The position numbers were made by a program, and so were the translations under genes. A stretch of DNA of 64,000 nt from Calothrix sp. CSU_2_0. Lineage in GTDB: Bacteria; Cyanobacteriota; Cyanobacteriia; Cyanobacteriales; Nostocaceae. Shown here piece by piece: positions 29,753 through 38,055 of the stretch. The stretch covers positions 1-64,000 of the forward strand of contig JAAUPE010000007.1 in assembly GCA_012034595.1 (NCBI GenBank). The letters are read 5' to 3'. The first letter of the stretch is position 1. Every line of letters starts with the position of its first letter. The notes beneath the pieces are model-generated. The model was not told the origin of the DNA. It worked only from the letters and a program-made list of their open reading frames with translations, and did no database searches.

Positions 29753-30475
29753 TCAGAATTGTATCTTGCTGGTTGACTCCATTAACAAGGGGTGCAACCA
29801 CCAAAGTAATAACACAAAAGCAGTAATACCAAGATAAGCAGGAGAGAGGAATTCTTGCCATTTGAGCGACTGACGACCATCAATGACTGCCAACAAGGGA
29901 ATTATGCTTGTGCGCTGTTTGACAGCATCAAAGGCTTCCCCATAACGGGCTAATAATCTTCGATCGCCATGCCAAACCCCAAATAAATGGTGCAAAATCA
30001 ATCCCAATGATGTAACTAAGGTAAATGTAGTACCCAACCATAGAGTATGGGCAATACACCACATAACTTGTCCGACCATTTGTGGATGTCGGGTGATGCG
30101 AATTATCCCAGTTTCATAGAGATGGACTTGGGGCTTTTGAATGGCAGCAATTTCTAGTAGATTGAATGTGGCGGGATACAAAAAGAAAAAAGAGATTGCC
30201 GACATGACCCAGACAAAAGTTTGCATCCCAAATAGTCCTTGGACTTGCCAGAGTTGCAAACCATCATAGCGGTGGTTGAAAAAGTAAATAATCAAAATAG
30301 CAGCCAAAGGTAGGCTGACTAAGGCAAAGATGATGCGATATAACCTTGCGCCAATGTATTTTTCTGCCCAAGGACGCAGTGCTGCTCCTCCACTGTGGGC
30401 GATCGCAAATAATATTTGTAATCCCAGCATCAAAAAATGACTGGAGGTCAGCCAAGTTGGTAGCATCAAAGACAT
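29753..30475 (-). CDS. NnrU domain membrane protein (zeta-carotene isomerase-like)
   Basis: A 240-residue protein with about six transmembrane helices. Features of the NnrU/Z-ISO family are clear: LFAIAHSGGAALRPW in helix 1 (H and S), the loop YRIIFALVSLPLA, ITRHPQMVGQVMWCIAHTLWLG and HHLFGVWHGDRRLLARYGEAF. In plants and cyanobacteria Z-ISO converts 15-cis-zeta-carotene to the 9,9'-di-cis form using haem b held by histidines; several matching histidines occur here. Function as a carotenoid isomerase is plausible but is inferred from family. Its leader holds the 54-bp hairpin repeats, and rbcR lies divergently upstream. Confidence 0.85.
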   Translation of the reverse strand: MSLMLPTWLTSSHFLMLGLQILFAIAHSGGAALRPWAEKYIGARLYRIIFALVSLPLAAILIIYFFNHRYDGLQLWQVQGLFGMQTFVWVMSAISFFFLYPATFNLLEIAAIQKPQVHLYETGIIRITRHPQMVGQVMWCIAHTLWLGTTFTLVTSLGLILHHLFGVWHGDRRLLARYGEAFDAVKQRTSIIPLLAVIDGRQSLKWQEFLSPAYLGITAFVLLLWWLHPLLMESTSKIQF

Positions 30476-30536
30476 AGGTAAATAATTTTAAAGCAAATTT
30501 AATTCTTGTATAACCAATACCACTAAAGTATTGAAA

Positions 30537-30682
30537 AGGTGAAATAGTTGCCGGGGTCGGTTTCCGTCCCGGCAAACTATTGAACTTGAAGGGTGAAATA
30601 GTTGCCGGGGTCGGTTTCTGTCCCGGCAAACTATTGAACCCGAAGGGTGGATCGGTTGCTGAGGTCGCTTTCGTTAAAAGCA
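30537..30682. repeat. Tandem 54-bp hairpin repeats upstream of the NnrU gene
   Basis: Two full units begin at about 30541 (GAAATAGTTGCCGGGGTCGG) and 30595, and a third degenerate unit follows near 30649 (GATCGGTTGCTGAGG). Each full unit has the inverted repeat GTTGCCGGG(G)...(C)CCGGCAAAC around a GTTTC-containing loop. They are 60-200 bp from the NnrU start in the gap to the divergent LysR gene. Confidence 0.85.
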
Positions 30683-30896
30683 AAATAATGTAGCTTGCTA
30701 CTCAACAGCAATCAAAGAAGCGTTTGTACCCAAAGGTTACCGTAGGGTGACTTTAGTCAATATGTTATGTTACTGTCTTTTTCGGTGTGAAGTCTCCAAA
30801 TTACTGAAGATGCAATAATCCGCGTTCTGCCAGATCGAACTGACACGCGCACTTTTTCCCTCGAATGCTGCTCCTTTCTTTAGTGTGTCGAGCCTT

Positions 30897-31916
30897 ATGT
30901 CTGACCTTCCTTTTACTTTAGATCAGTTACGTATCCTCAAAGCGATCGCCGCAGAAGGGAGCTTCAAGCGAGCCGCCGATAGTCTCTACGTCTCGCAACC
31001 TGCCGTCAGTTTGCAAGTGCAAAATCTAGAGCGGCAACTTGATGTTCCTTTGTTTGACCGTGGTGGTAGACGGGCACAGTTAACCGAAGCCGGACATTTG
31101 CTCCTGGGCTACGGTGAAAAAATCCTGAGTCTGTGTCAAGAAACCTGTCGAGCGATTGAGGATTTACAAAACCTCCAGGGTGGTACTCTGATTGTCGGTG
31201 CTTCCCAAACTACTGGCACTTATCTTTTGCCACGCATGATTGGGATGTTTCGACAAAAATACGCCGATGTCGCAGTCCAATTACATGTCCACTCAACCCG
31301 TCGCACTGCATGGAGTGTTGCCAATGGGCAAGTCGATTTAGCAATTATTGGAGGTGAAATACCAGGGGAACTGGCTGAGTCTTTGGAAATTGTTTCCTAT
31401 GCCGAAGACGAACTAGTGCTGATTTTGCCTGTAACCCATCCTTTCGCAAAACTTGAAAAAATTCAAAGAGAAGATTTATATAAACTCCAATTCATTGCTT
31501 TAGATTCCCAATCGACAATTCGTAAAGTTATCGACCAAGTACTATCACGCTGCGACATCGACACGCGACGTTTTCGAGTTGAAATGGAATTAAACTCCAT
31601 CGAAGCAATTAAAAATGCCGTACAATCTGGGCTAGGAGCGGCATTTGTTTCGACATCGGCAATTACCAAAGAATTGCAAATGGGAGTACTCCACTGCACA
31701 CCCATCGAAGGTGTGGTTGTGAAGCGAACTTTGTGGTTAATTTTTAACCCCAATCGTTACCGTTCTAAAGCAGCTGAAGCTTTTAGTCAGGAAATTTTGC
31801 CCCAATTTGCAACTCCTGGCTGGAATCAGCAAGCACTCAAAGCATCCCGTCGGGAGATAGTAGTAACTACAGTAGATGCTGTAGATGCTGAGGTTGCCAC
31901 CCCTAGCGAGGATTAA
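30897..31916 (+). CDS. rbcR: LysR-family regulator of the RbcR/CbbR type
   Basis: A 339-residue LysR protein, starting [20 protein letters not shown] at the second possible start; the track uses a GTG four codons upstream. The winged HTH ([20 protein letters not shown]) is followed by the linker helix and a two-lobed effector domain with [31 protein letters not shown] and [12 protein letters not shown]. The sequence is typical for cyanobacterial/plastid RbcR (Ycf30), which controls Rubisco and, in its close relatives NdhR and CmpR, inorganic-carbon uptake and NDH-1 genes. The closeness of ndhF and ndhD on the left is suggestive, but the target genes are not shown by the sequence. Confidence 0.9.
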   Translation: MSDLPFTLDQLRILKAIAAEGSFKRAADSLYVSQPAVSLQVQNLERQLDVPLFDRGGRRAQLTEAGHLLLGYGEKILSLCQETCRAIEDLQNLQGGTLIVGASQTTGTYLLPRMIGMFRQKYADVAVQLHVHSTRRTAWSVANGQVDLAIIGGEIPGELAESLEIVSYAEDELVLILPVTHPFAKLEKIQREDLYKLQFIALDSQSTIRKVIDQVLSRCDIDTRRFRVEMELNSIEAIKNAVQSGLGAAFVSTSAITKELQMGVLHCTPIEGVVVKRTLWLIFNPNRYRSKAAEAFSQEILPQFATPGWNQQALKASRREIVVTTVDAVDAEVATPSED

Positions 31917-32070
31917 AATTTAGTCATTGGTTTTTTGTCGTTGGTTTTTGTCCTTTTTTGTACCCTTCGGGAAGTTACCCTGATAGTAGGTATATTTGTT
32001 CTTTCTTTTTGCTTTTTTCTGACTAACCCAAAGCCCAATAACCAATGACTAATGGCTGCTAATTAATAAT

Positions 32071-33477
32071 ATGGAAGTTTACTGCACTCGTCCCCAGTGT
32101 CCGCGACCACAAAATCATTTTCCCGACCTCGATAATACGGCAACGTTGCGAACTGCCCAGCAGAAATTTTGTACGACCTGTGGGATGCCATTAATTTTAG
32201 CTGGTCGCTACATACCCACCAAGCAATTAGGCAGGGGGGGTTTTGGTGCGGCATTTTTGGCACGCGATCGCTATACTCCTGTGATGCGTCAATGTGTTGT
32301 TAAACAGTTTTTACCAGCAGGCAATTTAACCGCAGCACAACTAAAAATCGCCTTAAATTTATTTGAACGCGAAGCGACTGTTTTAGAGGAAATTGGCAAT
32401 CAAAATGACCAAATTCCCGATTTATTTGCTTATTTTCCCGTTATCGTTGAGGGTTCTTCCCCTGGGGAACAAGAGCAATTTTTCTATTTAGTTCAAGAGT
32501 ATATTGATGGTTTTAATCTTGAAGAAGAGTTAGAGCAAAGAGGTAGTTTTTCTGAATCCGAAGTTGTCGAAGTTCTCGGTGAAATTCTCAAAGTTCTGGA
32601 TTTTGTCCACAACAAAGACATTATCCACCGCGATATCAAACCCTCGAATATTATGCGCGATCGCAATGGTAGACTTTATCTACTGGATTTTGGTGCGGTC
32701 AAACAAATTACCAAGTCGCTTACGGGTACAGCTTCAACAGGCATTTATTCCCAGGGATTCGCACCCCCAGAGCAAATTTCCGGTGGACAAGTGTTCCCCT
32801 CTAGCGATTTATACGCTTTAGCAGTAACGATTATTACTTTATTAACTCATAAAGACGCAAGCGAATTATTTGATGGTTTTACCAATCAATGGCAATGGCA
32901 AAACCATACTAATGTGAGTCCATATCTTGCTAAAATTTTGAATAAGATGCTGCAAAGTGCAGCCAATAAACGCTTTCAATCAGCCGCCCAAGTATTGGCA
33001 GGGTTACAAACTTTAATAAATTCCCCCTCACACTCCAAACAACCACCATTAAACCAACCAGCACCAACCCAAATTAATAATCCAGGGAATAATCCGATAC
33101 AAGTTCCCAGAAAAACATCATCAGTACAACAATTTTCGACAATCGAGATACTGGTAGGAGCCGGATTTAGTGGTTTCCAGGGTGGATTGATTGCGATCGC
33201 ACTGTATGGTCTGGTAAAGTCTCAAATAGTAGCTCTATTTATCTCTGGCGCAATTTTAAGCATCCTAATCTATGCTCAAACTAAACGCTGGCTAGAACGT
33301 TTCGATTTATTAATTATCCCAACAATTACTTTTGCCATTATTTATTTTTTCCCAACACTACAAGCAAGTCTGGGAATACAAACAGTAGTAGTTTTATCGG
33401 TTGCAGCAGGGTTGGTTTCAATTGCCTTGACTTCATTATTTCGCCTAATTTACAGATTACTATCGGAGATACTTTAA
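32071..33477 (+). CDS. Membrane-attached Ser/Thr protein kinase with N-terminal zinc ribbon
   Basis: A 468-residue Hanks-type kinase. Residues 4-40 hold a four-cysteine ribbon (CTRPQC and FCTTCG). The kinase domain follows: glycine loop LGRGGFGAAF (53-62), lysine K78 in VVKQF, helix C glutamate near E101, catalytic loop IIHRDIKPSN (HRD at 186-188), LLDFGAVKQ (DFG at 206-208) and APPEQ. All catalytic residues are kept, so it should be active. After a Pro/Asn-rich linker come four C-terminal hydrophobic helices (about 365-465), which place the kinase at the membrane, cytoplasmic side. Two PstS-like genes follow in the same direction (68 bp away), so it may be in one operon with them and act on their signalling. 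Confidence 0.93.
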   Translation: MEVYCTRPQCPRPQNHFPDLDNTATLRTAQQKFCTTCGMPLILAGRYIPTKQLGRGGFGAAFLARDRYTPVMRQCVVKQFLPAGNLTAAQLKIALNLFEREATVLEEIGNQNDQIPDLFAYFPVIVEGSSPGEQEQFFYLVQEYIDGFNLEEELEQRGSFSESEVVEVLGEILKVLDFVHNKDIIHRDIKPSNIMRDRNGRLYLLDFGAVKQITKSLTGTASTGIYSQGFAPPEQISGGQVFPSSDLYALAVTIITLLTHKDASELFDGFTNQWQWQNHTNVSPYLAKILNKMLQSAANKRFQSAAQVLAGLQTLINSPSHSKQPPLNQPAPTQINNPGNNPIQVPRKTSSVQQFSTIEILVGAGFSGFQGGLIAIALYGLVKSQIVALFISGAILSILIYAQTKRWLERFDLLIIPTITFAIIYFFPTLQASLGIQTVVVLSVAAGLVSIALTSLFRLIYRLLSEIL

Positions 33478-33544
33478 TTAGTCTCTTCTCTAATTCTTAA
33501 TCATCCATTAATCCTAAATTATTTTGAGGAGTTAAAAATCTCCT

Positions 33545-34591
33545 ATGACCCAGAAGAATGAAACAGCAGTTCTTTTTTTGACGCTATTAATTACATTGGG
33601 ATTAGTAGGTGGTGTTTACTTTTGGTTGGCTCGAAATATGAATGTAAAATTTGTATCTTCAAGCAGTAATTCGTCGCAGCAATCCTCACAATTATCTCCA
33701 AAAGCAAACGAAGAAACTCTTGCCCAGGTGCAAAACGTCCCTAGTGGATTATTTCGTTACGGTGGTAGTACAACTTGGGCACCTATTCGTAGAGAAGTAG
33801 ATTCAGCCATCAAAACAGTTTTGCCCAAATATCAAATTAGTTACACCGATCCGATATCGGGAACACCAGGTTCGGGTTCGGGAATTAGAATGCTACTGGA
33901 TAACCAACTTGCATTTGCCCAATCGTCCCGTTCCCTAGAACCTCAAGAACACCAGATTGCCCAGCAAAAAGGGTTTACCCTCAAAGAAATACCCATTGCC
34001 ATTGATGGAATTGCGATCGCGGTTCATCCAAATTTAAATATTTCCAGTTTGACGATCGAACAACTCAAACAAATTTACACAGGTAAAATCACAAATTGGC
34101 AACAAGTTGGTGGACCAAAGTTACCTATTAAACCCTATTCACGTCGTTTAGAAGATGGGGGAAGCGTGGAGTTTTTTTCCAAAAATATTTTAGAACAAGA
34201 AAAATTTGGTAGTAATGTTCAATTTATCTTCAACACGACCGCAGCTTTAAGACAAATTGCCCAAAATGAAGGCAGTATTTATTACGCATCTGCACCGGAA
34301 GTCATTTCCCAATGTACTGTTAAAACCTTACCGATTGGACGCAAAGCAAGTGAAGTTTTTGCCCCACATCAAGAACCATCAGAGACTAAAAGCCAATGTC
34401 CACAACAACTCAACCAAATCAACCAAGAAGCGTTTCAATCGGGAAAGTATCCAATAACTCGAAGATTATTCGTGATTGTCAAGCAGAATGGACAAATTGA
34501 CCAACAAGCTGGTGAAGCCTACGCTCGATTATTATTAACTGACCAAGGTCAAGCATTAATTTCTCAATCAGGATTTGTCAGAATTAAGTAG
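33545..34591 (+). CDS. PstS-like substrate-binding protein, copy 1
   Basis: A 348-residue protein with an N-terminal signal anchor (about residues 11-29), a Ser/Gln-rich linker and a PBP-like (phosphate-binding superfamily) domain. Landmarks: GLFRYGGSTTWAPIRREVDSA, PGSGSGIRMLLDNQLAFAQSSR, EIPIAIDGIAIAVHP, LTIEQLKQIYTGKITNWQQVGG and IKPYSRRLEDGG. The last segments are as in PstS-type domains used by phosphate transporters and by extracytoplasmic receptors. No permease or ATPase gene is near. Together with its tandem copy and the adjacent kinase it may serve sensing rather than transport. Ligand is not known. Confidence 0.85.
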   Translation: MTQKNETAVLFLTLLITLGLVGGVYFWLARNMNVKFVSSSSNSSQQSSQLSPKANEETLAQVQNVPSGLFRYGGSTTWAPIRREVDSAIKTVLPKYQISYTDPISGTPGSGSGIRMLLDNQLAFAQSSRSLEPQEHQIAQQKGFTLKEIPIAIDGIAIAVHPNLNISSLTIEQLKQIYTGKITNWQQVGGPKLPIKPYSRRLEDGGSVEFFSKNILEQEKFGSNVQFIFNTTAALRQIAQNEGSIYYASAPEVISQCTVKTLPIGRKASEVFAPHQEPSETKSQCPQQLNQINQEAFQSGKYPITRRLFVIVKQNGQIDQQAGEAYARLLLTDQGQALISQSGFVRIK

Positions 34592-34711
34592 TTTAATCAG
34601 ACAAAATCCAGAATTCACAATTAGTATAAACTTTGAGTATTGATTTTATAATTTTCTAGCTTTGGTACAGCGATCGTCAAATCCAACGAACATTAATTAA
34701 TATGTCCGAAT

Positions 34712-35803
34712 ATGTCACAATATGTCGCAAAAAATGAAACACCAATTCTAATTCTGTCACTGCTAATCACAATTGCCCTAATAGCAGGTGGTTTTTGGTG
34801 GTTTAACAAAAATTTTAGTAGCTTAAACTTAAACTCCAATCAAGCGACTAATTCCCCAACAACTAATTCTCAACCAGATGATAACAACAAACCCGTAGAG
34901 GAAAAAAATACCTCTAGCACTGGCACAACTTTAGCTAGCTTGCAAAATGTCCCCACAGGACTATTTAACTACGGTGGAAGCACATCCTGGGCACCAATTC
35001 GTCTCGCAGTAGACTCAATCATTCAAAGAGAAAAACCCGAATATCGATTGCGATACGTACAACCAAATAATGTAACACCAGGTTCAGCTACAGGAATCCA
35101 GTCTCTCATCGATGGTCAGCTAGCCTTTGCTCAATCTTCTCGACCAATTACAGACCAAGAAATAGCTCGTGCCAAACAAAGAGGCTTTGACCTCAAACAA
35201 ATTCCTGTAGCAATCGATGGATTAGCAGCAGCAGTCAACCCGAATCTAAGCGTTCCAGGCTTAACAGTAGAGCAATTAAAGTCAATTTACACGGGCAAAG
35301 TAAATAATTGGCAAGAATTAGGTGGTTCCGATATTCCTATCAAACCCTATTCCCGTCGGATTGAAGATGGTGGAACCGTCGAGCTATTTGTTCAGGACAT
35401 CTTGGGTGGTCAAAAATTTGCTCCCACAGTGGAATTTGTTTCCACCACCACCCAAGCGCTGAAAAAAGTCGCAGAGAATCCCGGTAGTATTTACTTCGCT
35501 TCTGCACCAGAAGTAGTTCCCCAATGCTCGATTAAACCTTTACCCTTGGGACGAACCCCAGGTAAATATGTTAGCCCTTACCAAGAACCATTCATTCTCC
35601 CGTCTGAATGTCCCGGTAAACGCAACAAACTAAACATTGAAGCATTTCAATCTGGTAATTATCCAATTACCCGTAATCTGTTCGTGGTGGTCAAACAGAA
35701 TGGGCAAATCGAACAACAGGCTGGTGATGCATACGCCAACTTACTACTTACACAGCAAGGACAGGAACTAATTTCCCAAGCTGGATTTGTGAAAATTCGA
35801 TAA
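34712..35803 (+). CDS. PstS-like substrate-binding protein, copy 2
   Basis: A 363-residue paralogue of the preceding gene, aligned over its whole length: signal anchor at residues 10-30, linker rich in Asn/Thr/Ser, then GLFNYGGSTSWAPIRLAVDS, LAFAQSSRPIT, IPVAIDGLAAAVNPN, LTVEQLKSIYTGKVNNWQELGG, KPYSRRIEDGGTVE and the C-terminal GQELISQAGFVKIR. The 120-bp spacer after copy 1 has its own possible leader, so separate control is possible. Of several ATGs in TATGTCCGAATATGTCACAA only the one at 34712 is in frame. A tandem duplication with later divergence in the linker explains the pair. Confidence 0.85.
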   Translation: MSQYVAKNETPILILSLLITIALIAGGFWWFNKNFSSLNLNSNQATNSPTTNSQPDDNNKPVEEKNTSSTGTTLASLQNVPTGLFNYGGSTSWAPIRLAVDSIIQREKPEYRLRYVQPNNVTPGSATGIQSLIDGQLAFAQSSRPITDQEIARAKQRGFDLKQIPVAIDGLAAAVNPNLSVPGLTVEQLKSIYTGKVNNWQELGGSDIPIKPYSRRIEDGGTVELFVQDILGGQKFAPTVEFVSTTTQALKKVAENPGSIYFASAPEVVPQCSIKPLPLGRTPGKYVSPYQEPFILPSECPGKRNKLNIEAFQSGNYPITRNLFVVVKQNGQIEQQAGDAYANLLLTQQGQELISQAGFVKIR

Positions 35804-35889
35804 TTTAAAGATGATGCTCAATCAAAAAGCAGCGTGAGGAGAGTATCTAGAAACCCCCCTACAGCGCCATCTAGCCAGTTTTGCGACCC

Positions 35890-35918
35890 CAGCACGGAGA
35901 TGACATTACCGTGCCGTG
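35890..35918 (-). terminator. Hairpin downstream of the CRP-family gene
   Basis: GCACGG and CCGTGC form a stem around AGATGACATTA, just past the stop of the minus-strand regulator gene. It lacks a strong U-tract. Confidence 0.4.
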
Positions 35919-35924
35919 GATGCC

Positions 35925-36683
35925 CTAATTGACTCGGTTGATCGACTCAGCAGGTAAGCAGATTAGATTATCGCCTTGAGTCAAAATTAGACCGCGTTGA
36001 CGCAGTTTACCCATTAGACGAGTCACAGTAACGCGAGTTGAACCGATCGCACTACCAATTTGAGCATGGGTTAGAGGGAATGGCAAACAGTAACCGCGAA
36101 TAACATCAGGGTCAGTTTCACTCATCGCTGGCTCACCATATTCCTCAATCAACAAAGTGAGGAAGCCCAGGAGTCGGTCAATTGTGCGCCGTTGTCCTAA
36201 GGCACTCAACCACAGCAATTTACGCTGGTGCTGATACCTGAAAGCATCCATGACTTCGCGGCGGAAATGGGGCCAGTTGTCTAAGTCATGCCAGTACATC
36301 CACAACACCGCAGTTTGGTCAACGTGGGCGTAAGCTTGGAGTGTGAAAGGAGACTGAGCAACAATTTCAAACGGCTGACCCGCACCAACGAATCCTAAGA
36401 AAGCTTCTTCTGGAGTTCGATTGATGCGACGGGACGTTAACTGACTGGCTGTAGCACTGACTTGAGCGGTTCCGACCATGCGGATCGCACCCCTTTGCAC
36501 TAAGTACAACAATCCAGGTCGAGCTGGAATGCGCTCATCTTTGCTGAAGGTACGGCAGCGATAGTGTTCTTGAGCCCAGTCAAGAATACGTTGCCAAGTT
36601 AAAAAAGGACGTGATGCCTCTGAAAAGGAGGATGGAGATTGCATAGGTAACAAAGAGCGTTTGGCTGAAGACAAAGACGTCAA
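35925..36683 (-). CDS. CRP/FNR-family transcription regulator (DevH/NtcA-like)
   Basis: A 252-residue regulator: an N-terminal cyclic-nucleotide-type beta-roll without the conserved cAMP phosphate cassette (LYLVQRGAIRMVG, FLGFVGAGQPFEIV), a long dimer helix (MDAFRYQHQRKLLWLSALGQRRTIDRL) and a C-terminal winged HTH, TRVTVTRLMGKLRQRGLI. The recognition helix segment IGSTRVTVTRL is identical to that of NtcA, so the same GTA-N8-TAC DNA motif is likely its target. The beta-roll differs from NtcA itself; from memory it looks most like DevH, a heterocyst-development regulator, but I am not certain. A GTA-N8-TAC site lies about 125 bp upstream. If the start is Met-14 (MQSPSSF) the protein is 13 residues shorter. 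Confidence 0.82.
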   Translation of the reverse strand: MTSLSSAKRSLLPMQSPSSFSEASRPFLTWQRILDWAQEHYRCRTFSKDERIPARPGLLYLVQRGAIRMVGTAQVSATASQLTSRRINRTPEEAFLGFVGAGQPFEIVAQSPFTLQAYAHVDQTAVLWMYWHDLDNWPHFRREVMDAFRYQHQRKLLWLSALGQRRTIDRLLGFLTLLIEEYGEPAMSETDPDVIRGYCLPFPLTHAQIGSAIGSTRVTVTRLMGKLRQRGLILTQGDNLICLPAESINRVN

Positions 36684-36955
36684 AATAAAAGGTGCAAGGA
36701 GTGTCTTTGTGTGGCACTTTCAGGCTTAACACCTAACGTGCCAGCCATGTTAAAGGGTAGAAATAACTCTCTACTCTTTTTGTTATACATCCTACTGTAC
36801 AATGAAGGTAGTGAATTTTACCGATTATTTATTAAATTTCATGGAATTCTTATTTTTCTCCTCCTAAATTAAATCTATATTAAAGTTATGTCGGAAGGTA
36901 GATGACATAAGAATACGAATTTTGGTACTCACCCCTACTGTCATCAGTATACTCT
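36684..36955. other. Divergent promoter region, CRP-type regulator and DALR protein genes
   Basis: Contains the NtcA-type site listed separately; no other recognised signal. Confidence 0.5.
36781..36821 (-). promoter_or_regulatory. NtcA-type site GTA-N8-TAC with -10 element
   Basis: GTAGTGAATTTTAC (36808-36821) is an exact GTA-N8-TAC palindrome. On the minus strand it is followed, 20 bases on, by TATAAC, a -10-like hexamer. This is the layout of class II NtcA-activated promoters (usual spacing about 22) and points toward the CRP-family gene. Confidence 0.6.
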
Positions 36956-37799
36956 GTGCAGCAAATGCTACCAGTTAGCAAATACACATCAATTAAGCAG
37001 TTAGTAAATGGTCATTTCCAAGTATCGCTAAGTATTTATGCTTCCTATGCGAAAAACTTATACATGCTCAAAGAAGGGAATTTTGTCTATCAAAGTCGAG
37101 AAAAATGTAAAGTTTTGTATCTTTCTGGGATAGCTCTGAAGCTGGGTAAGGGTTATCAGGTGGATGCTTCAGCGATCGCACATCAAATTGCTTCTCATTT
37201 TTTAAGAAATTGTGACAAAGATTTCCAAGTTGAGATATTAGGCTCTGGTTTGATTCAGGTTGAAGTTGCGGATGCGGTAATCGCGGGCTGTTTTCAAAGT
37301 CTGATTGAGGGAGTGGGGGGGGGGAGCAAGTTTTTTACCTTCTTCAATGTCTCTGGCTTCTGATTCCCTGTTTGGGGTGCAGTATGCTCACGCACGTTGT
37401 TGCTCTTTGTTAACATTGGGGGAGCGCGAGGGATTGATACGAATTAATCAACACCTACAGATACCCTGGCTAATCGAAGATGAAGCTGGTGGGGATAGGG
37501 TGGAGGGAAAATTCCGTTTAAACGATTTAACTTCTTGGCGTTTAATTGGCGAACTTGTAGCTGCATTGGACGATTTCGCCGATCGCGATCGCGTTGATAT
37601 GGGACATTGGCAGAAAACAGCAATATCTATAAGTAAGGCTTTTGAGGATTTTTGGCGGAGTTGTCGCATTTGGGGTGAGGTGAAAATCGACTCACCCGAA
37701 CTGGCACTTACGAGATTGGGATTGGTACTGGTGACTCAAGTTGTATTGCAGTTTCTTTTGGAAGATAAGTTAGGCATTTCTGCCCTTCGAGAATTATAA
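36956..37799 (+). pseudogene. DALR anticodon-binding-domain protein, frameshifted at a G10 tract
   Basis: Two track ORFs overlap here. The first (36956-37363) covers the N-terminal region with VLYLSGIALKLGKGYQVDAS and FQVEILGSGLIQVEVAD; the second holds the DALR-like helical domain, LFGVQYAHARCCSLLTLGERE through LALTRLGLVLVTQVVLQF. Such stand-alone DALR proteins, related to the arginyl-tRNA synthetase C-terminus, are common in cyanobacteria; their job is unknown. The frames part in a run of ten Gs at 37315-37324. Nine or twelve Gs would give one protein of about 280 residues (joining at LIEGVGG-ASFLPSSM). The start could be GTG 36956 or ATG 36965. The gene may be intact in the cell if the run length is misread. 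Confidence 0.8.
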
Positions 37800-37853
37800 G
37801 GAAATTTGTTTTTTGTTCAATTCTTAAAAGATAATAAATTTTTGTAACAATTG

Positions 37854-37882
37854 TTGACAGAATGAGGTAGTCGAGCTACATT
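37854..37882 (+). promoter_or_regulatory. Consensus-like sigma70 promoter TTGACA-N17-TACATT
   Basis: TTGACA at 37854-37859, a 17-base spacer and TACATT at 37877-37882. It is about 50 bp after the DALR gene stop and points at the candidate small RNA. Confidence 0.7.
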
Positions 37883-37887
37883 TACTG

Positions 37888-37961
37888 GTGTGTGAGGAGC
37901 GAACCAGCAAGGACACCGAGACGAAACACGGCCAGTCGTCGGTGTCCTTTCTGATTTTTTA
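37888..37961 (+). ncRNA. Candidate small RNA with Rho-independent terminator
   Basis: Starting about seven bases after the -10 element, the ~73-nt transcript would read GTGTGTGAGGAGCGAACCAG, then the perfect 11-bp stem AAGGACACCGA / TCGGTGTCCTT, then TTCTGATTTTTT. A short CTGG/CCAG stem could also form at the 5' end if transcription starts a few bases earlier. No coding potential is evident. The sequence GTGTGAGGAG is complementary to the CTCCTCACAC core remembered for the cyanobacterial sRNA Yfr1, and it contains a Shine-Dalgarno-like GAGGAG. I do not recognise the RNA family; an alternative is a distal terminator for the DALR gene. Confidence 0.6.
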
Positions 37962-38055
37962 TTATTTGATAGTAGTTAATTGGTTAGTGGTTAATAGTTA
38001 ATTGGTGGATGTTTGTGATGTACAATTCAAGCAAATGCCGAATCAGCAATAAGCA

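Noticed and set aside
29505-29837. 110-codon plus-strand ORF
   Set aside because: Overlaps the NnrU gene and has no recognisable domain or ribosome-binding site.
30264-30683. 139-codon minus-strand ORF with PGRKPTPATISPF repeats
   Set aside because: It is the translation of the 54-bp hairpin repeats and overlaps the NnrU gene.
35925-36683. Naming the CRP-family gene ntcA
   Set aside because: The recognition helix is the same, but the beta-roll and N-terminus differ from NtcA as I know it.
37888-37961. Calling the 37.9-kb element Yfr1 on the minus strand
   Set aside because: The minus strand has GCTCCTCACAC, one base off the remembered Yfr1 core, but the promoter and T-run are on the plus strand and the core would lie in a stem-loop at the 3' end, unlike Yfr1.
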